A stretch of DNA of 64,000 nt. Origin: Muribaculaceae bacterium. Its GTDB lineage: Bacteria; Bacteroidota; Bacteroidia; Bacteroidales; Muribaculaceae. How positions within the stretch are numbered: the stretch's first letter is position 1; each line of letters starts with the position of its first letter. Under the pieces are notes generated by a model, which was not told where the DNA came from, made no database searches, and saw only the letters and a list, made by a program, of their open reading frames with translations. Where the stretch lies: assembly GCA_017935045.1 (NCBI GenBank), contig JAGBIJ010000045.1, positions 24,269 to 88,268 of the forward strand, in the 5' to 3' direction. This document shows positions 60,202 through 64,000 of the stretch, in pieces. A program made the position numbers and the translations under genes.

Positions 60202-63200
60202 GTGATATTGACAGAAAAGTACATATTGGAGCGGACTTACCGTAAACTGAGTTTCTGGATCGGCATGGTTGTGCTGGCCGTAGGATTGCTTACATATATG
60301 CTCACTCTTGAGCCTACGGCATCATACTGGGATTGTCCCGAGTACATAGCCGTGGCCACAGGCATGCAACCGGGTCATCCGCCGGGCAATCCGGTATGGA
60401 TGCTCGCGGCCCGATTCTTCATAAACTTTTCTCCCGCGCCGCAATACGACGCTCTCGCTGTCAATATACTGAGCGGCGTATGCTCGGCTCTTACCGTATG
60501 GATTCTGTACCTGACCATACTATGGATGGCCCGCAGACTTATCATCCGCGAAGAGAGGATAACAGCTGACAAAGCCCTGATTTCCATTGGGGCAGCCGGC
60601 GCCGGCGCACTGGTATTCTGCTGGAGCGACACGTTCTGGTTCTCGGCCGTGGAGGCCGAGGTCTACGCCTTCTCCTCACTATGCACCGCTCTGCTGTTCA
60701 GACTCGCTTTAGTATGGTACGACCGTCGCCGCGAACCACATTCCGACCGATGGCTGATACTTATAGCTTACCTCACAGGGTTGTCGCTGGGTGTCCACGA
60801 GCTCAATCTGCTCTGTCTGCCGGCCATAGCGGCAGTAGTCATCTTCGGTCTGTATCCCCGGCCCGGGGCGGCAAGACTTACGGCGGGCATCCTCCTCTCG
60901 CTCGGCGCAGTGGCACTCGTACTCTACGGACTGATACCGGGCTTCATGGCATTGGCCAAAGCGATGGAGCTGTGGTGCGTCAACGGAGCAGGACTGCCTT
61001 TCAACTCCGGCTTACTGCTGGCCTGGATACTGGTCATGGGCTTTCTCATTGCCGGCGCGATCAGACTGCCCGGCTGCGGACTGAGCCCCCGCCTGGCGCG
61101 TGCCGTCTCAGTCTGCCTCTGGTCTGCGGCAATGCTGCTATTGGGTTTCTCCTCTTACGCGGTCATCATCATCCGGGCCAATGCCAATCCCCCGCTGAAT
61201 ACGGGCAATCCCTCAGACATCTTCGCTTTCGCCAATTATTTCTCACGCGAACAGTACGGCAAGTCGCCGCTGCTCTACGGCGCACCGTTTACCGCCGAGC
61301 CGCTGCGCGAGCGCAGCTGGACCACCGACAGCGCCGGCTCGCGTCAGCCTCAATTCTCGCGTTATAGACTGACGGGGCACAAAGCTGTCTACACGCGGGG
61401 AGCCGCGGCGATGCCACCCACACCCCGCTCGCAGTTCGCCACCAAGGAGGATTCGGCGGAAAACGCACGTCTGCAGCGGCGCGGCGGCGACCGTTATCTC
61501 ATTAAAGAATATACCTTCCGGCTCGCCTACCAGCCTGAGCTCGACATGGTGCTTCCGCGCATGCACTCACACGCATCCGACGATGTGGAGGGGTACTACA
61601 ACTGGCTCGGCGCCACCGAAGACGATATGTACCACCCGGACTCCGTAACAAGAGCCGTAGACAGTCTGGGAAATCCGGTCAGCGTACCCGGTGCCGAGAA
61701 GTGGGCCGCAAAGCCAGCTTTCCGCCCTACATACCTGCAAAACCTACAGTATCTGACAGTATATCAGTGTGGATTCATGTATTGGCGCTATTTCCTTTGG
61801 AATTTCGCAGGGCGGCAGAATGACGTTTCGGGTCACGGCGAACCGGATGCCGGCAATTTCGTTACCGGCATTGCCCCGCTGGACCGCGCCATGCTCGACA
61901 ACACGTCAGGCGCACCAGCGCCCGATGGCCGCGACAATCCGGGACACAACGTATATTACTTCCTGCCGCTGCTGCTCGGCATTCTCGGCATAGCGGCTCA
62001 GATGCGCGCAGGCCACGAAGGGCGCCGGCAGGCTCTCGCCGTTACCATGCTTTTTCTGCTTACGGGCATAGCCATAGTCCTCTATCTCAATCAGGGTCCC
62101 GTGCAGGCCCGTGACCGCGACTACGCTTTCGCCGGCTCGTTCTACGCTTTCGCCATCTGGGCAGGGCTCGGAGCTATACCCCTCTGCCACTGGATGCAGC
62201 GGCTCATACGCCGACCCCTGGCCGGAGCCGCCGCAGGCACCCTGCTGTCCTTGGCCGTGCCGCTTCAGATGCTGTCGCAGACCGCCGACGACCACGACCG
62301 CTCAGGCCGTACAGCCACCCCCGACATGGCCCGCGATATGCTCGCGGCCATGTCCCGCGACGCCATATTCTTTGCTACCGACGACAACTCCATTTTCCCC
62401 GCCTGGTACATGCAGGAGACCGAAGGTTACCGTACCGACATACGCGCCATCAGCACTCCCTATCTCAACAGCGCCTGGTATCACTCTCAGCTTGTGTCGC
62501 ACATGCGCGAGTCCTCGCCCATACCGCTGACCCTGCCGCGCGAAATGCTCCCGCTGCTGCGCAGCCCCTACATATCGCTGCGCGACTCGGATCTGAACTG
62601 GACCCCGGCACTCCCCGCCCTGCGCAGGCTCTACACCTCGCTGCCCGATGTCCGGCACGACGCATACCCTGTAATAAGCACTCCCCGACTCTTCTTCACT
62701 CTCGGGGCAGACACCGTATTCATAGACTTGCGCAAGGCCGACAGCGGCTCTCTCTCTCGCTTCTGCAATATCGGCTCGCTGCTTACGGTCGACATGCTGG
62801 CCACGTCGGCTGCTTCCCCTCGTCCCCGCGATTTCTACTGGACCGTATCCGGAGGCATGCTCGCCCTCGGCGGCCAGCTCAAAGACAAGATGGAGCAAAT
62901 AGGCAATGTATCGCGCCTCAACCCGGCCAATCCCGGACTGAACGCCGATGCCACGGGGCACCTCGCTCTCGACAGCTACCGCTACGGCGGCGCAGGCAAC
63001 CCATCGCGTCCCTACTTCGACCCCGTGGCCGCCCATCAGGTCTCCTTGCTGCGTCGCGCCATTCTGCAGTCTGCTCTGATACTAAGTGAACGCGACAACC
63101 GCCACGACGCGCTGACGGCACGCCGCCTGCTGGAGAAATGCGAGGCCGAGATGCCCGCGCGCACAGTACCCTACGAAGGTTTCTACGATTACGACCGCAA

Positions 63201-63444
63201 TCACTACACCGACGAAGGCTTGATAACCGCCGAGACATGGCAGCGCATCGGCGCGACTCTAAGCGACCCATCGCTTAGTGCCAAAGGCGACCGCCTGCTC
63301 GCCGGCCGACGCGACTATCTGCGATGCCTGGCCGCCTTCCGCGACGCCATGCGCCCCGCCTACCGTCCCTACATCACTACCCGCGTCGACCAGCAGATAC
63401 AGGCTCTCCCCCTGGCCGACTCCCTGCTCCAGTCTGCGAATTGA
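60202..63444 (+). CDS. DUF2723-family multi-TM membrane protein
   Basis: A 1080-aa inner-membrane protein, probably a GT-C-type glycosyltransferase relative. About nine to eleven TM helices lie in residues 15-340 and 585-690. The family signature follows the first helix: LEPTASYWDCPEYI and QPGHPPGNPVWML. A second conserved block (YLNQGPVQARDRDYAFAGSFYAFA) lies near residue 640. The long C-terminal part is soluble and probably periplasmic (FFATDDNSIFPAWYMQE). The start is a GTG directly after the promoter; the next ATG would remove the conserved N-terminal cytoplasmic segment. It is monocistronic. Confidence 0.8.
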   Translation: MILTEKYILERTYRKLSFWIGMVVLAVGLLTYMLTLEPTASYWDCPEYIAVATGMQPGHPPGNPVWMLAARFFINFSPAPQYDALAVNILSGVCSALTVWILYLTILWMARRLIIREERITADKALISIGAAGAGALVFCWSDTFWFSAVEAEVYAFSSLCTALLFRLALVWYDRRREPHSDRWLILIAYLTGLSLGVHELNLLCLPAIAAVVIFGLYPRPGAARLTAGILLSLGAVALVLYGLIPGFMALAKAMELWCVNGAGLPFNSGLLLAWILVMGFLIAGAIRLPGCGLSPRLARAVSVCLWSAAMLLLGFSSYAVIIIRANANPPLNTGNPSDIFAFANYFSREQYGKSPLLYGAPFTAEPLRERSWTTDSAGSRQPQFSRYRLTGHKAVYTRGAAAMPPTPRSQFATKEDSAENARLQRRGGDRYLIKEYTFRLAYQPELDMVLPRMHSHASDDVEGYYNWLGATEDDMYHPDSVTRAVDSLGNPVSVPGAEKWAAKPAFRPTYLQNLQYLTVYQCGFMYWRYFLWNFAGRQNDVSGHGEPDAGNFVTGIAPLDRAMLDNTSGAPAPDGRDNPGHNVYYFLPLLLGILGIAAQMRAGHEGRRQALAVTMLFLLTGIAIVLYLNQGPVQARDRDYAFAGSFYAFAIWAGLGAIPLCHWMQRLIRRPLAGAAAGTLLSLAVPLQMLSQTADDHDRSGRTATPDMARDMLAAMSRDAIFFATDDNSIFPAWYMQETEGYRTDIRAISTPYLNSAWYHSQLVSHMRESSPIPLTLPREMLPLLRSPYISLRDSDLNWTPALPALRRLYTSLPDVRHDAYPVISTPRLFFTLGADTVFIDLRKADSGSLSRFCNIGSLLTVDMLATSAASPRPRDFYWTVSGGMLALGGQLKDKMEQIGNVSRLNPANPGLNADATGHLALDSYRYGGAGNPSRPYFDPVAAHQVSLLRRAILQSALILSERDNRHDALTARRLLEKCEAEMPARTVPYEGFYDYDRNHYTDEGLITAETWQRIGATLSDPSLSAKGDRLLAGRRDYLRCLAAFRDAMRPAYRPYITTRVDQQIQALPLADSLLQSAN

Positions 63445-63748
63445 GACAAGACAAAGACTAAATAATCAGATAATTATAAACTAATAAATCTGCTCAATCT
63501 TCATCTTGAATTTGTTTACGCCTATTATTTAATGAGAAATGTATAGCCATATAATTAAATCCACCACAAACCGCAAAAGATACACTATATGATATAGCTA
63601 AACTTTACTTAATTGAGACAATGCAAATATTCGCTGTATTTGACATAAATACAATAATAATGAATCAAAGAAGTCTCCATCTCTGTATTGAAAAAACGCG
63701 GATATTTAAGCTAATAATTTGAAACCTAAATGTTCCACAGGATTTTCC

Positions 63749-63780
63749 TTTGTTTAATCAGAGATTATTTGTAATTTTGC
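63749..63780 (+). promoter_or_regulatory. consensus promoter without an obvious gene
   Basis: TTTG (63749-63752), 19 bp, TAATTTTGC (63772-63780). The match is complete in both boxes. Confidence 0.65.
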
Positions 63781-63803
63781 AAATGACATCATAAAAGTGT
63801 ACC

Positions 63804-63893
63804 ATGTCAGATACAGTATTTTTTATAGGACATAAAAGAATCAATCGGTTAAAAATCATATTGAAGTTGTCTAAACTTATTTCGAGATGTTAA
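63804..63893 (+). CDS. possible 29-residue basic peptide
   Basis: An ATG 24 nt after the promoter opens a 29-codon frame starting MSDTVFFIGHKRINRLKI, with eight Lys/Arg and hydrophobic runs. No family is recognised. It could be a small peptide, the eroded start of a larger gene, or chance within a small-RNA gene. Confidence 0.25.
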   Translation: MSDTVFFIGHKRINRLKIILKLSKLISRC

Positions 63894-64000
63894 TGATACA
63901 GTAAAATAATTAAAATACAGCGCATTCCGCAAAGGACGCACTATATTATAGTTACCACACTCTAATATACTGTACCCATGCCAGAATACGCTGTACTCGA

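Larger units (their letters stand above)
63445..64000. other. AT-rich gene-poor tail with short repeats
   Basis: About 30% GC by eye, against the mid-fifties in the coding DNA before it. It holds one good promoter (63749-63780) and one short open frame (63804-63893). It also has two degenerate repeats with palindromes (63571-63601 and 63927-63954) and a 10-bp inverted repeat (63632-63641 with 63913-63922). No recognisable gene is present. It may be the edge of an acquired region. Confidence 0.5.

Overview
The window comes from a gut-type member of the Bacteroidales. GC is in the mid-fifties in coding regions. Promoters follow the Bacteroidetes pattern (TTTG, about 20 bp, TAnnTTTGC), leaders lack Shine-Dalgarno sequences, and several secreted proteins end in tails resembling type IX secretion (T9SS) sorting domains. 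CvpA-Suf gene order, DUF2723, C10 peptidases and a propionate-pathway CoA-transferase fit as well. Muribaculaceae is my best guess, by inference only. No rRNA, tRNA, CRISPR array, phage or intact transposase was seen.

Layout. (1) 210-7115: a 2301-residue T9SS-secreted modular surface protein. (2) 7347-8189: outer-membrane phospholipase A. (3) 8196-17866, minus strand: a tightly packed eight-gene run, porin > imelysin lipoprotein > di-heme oxidoreductase lipoprotein > second porin > mono-heme lipoprotein > Rid/chorismatase-like protein > CcsBA cytochrome c synthetase > DAHP synthase. Its leader carries a 322-bp inverted-repeat element (17885-18206). (4) 18338-24583: lipoprotein esterase, M6 metalloprotease, TPR protein, a 50-residue lipoprotein, RsmI-type methyltransferase and a metallo-beta-lactamase-fold protein. 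(5) 24614-30257, minus strand: cvpA-sufC-sufD-sufS-PEGA/Sel1 protein, with sufB missing from its usual place. (6) 30516-33450: CoA-transferase and miaB, fired from interlocking divergent promoters. (7) 33531-43055, minus strand: three tandem C10 (streptopain-like) peptidases followed by three secreted companions. (8) 43163-48149, minus strand: PpiD-like chaperone, rlmN, a coiled-coil membrane protein and a four-helix-bundle protein. (9) 48352-51096, minus strand: metK behind a SAM-II-like leader, then a secreted protein. (10) 51298-54554: a fragment resembling the C-terminus of an RND pump, nudC and a GH35 beta-galactosidase. (11) 54635-60129, minus strand: a large REC-REC-PPDK_N protein and small companions. 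(12) 60202-63444: a DUF2723 membrane protein, then 556 bp of AT-rich, repeat-bearing, gene-poor DNA.

Most striking is region 3. Two porins, an imelysin and two c-type heme lipoproteins are co-transcribed with the machinery that attaches heme, and with two enzymes at the entry and exit of the chorismate pathway. I read this as an envelope redox or metal-acquisition system with an aromatic small-molecule arm. The grouping is visible in the sequence, but the function is inference. Other points worth attention are the element in that operon's leader, the missing sufB, the metK leader with two mutually exclusive hairpins, the C10 protease operon with possible inhibitors, and a promoter at 63749-63780 with no clear gene.
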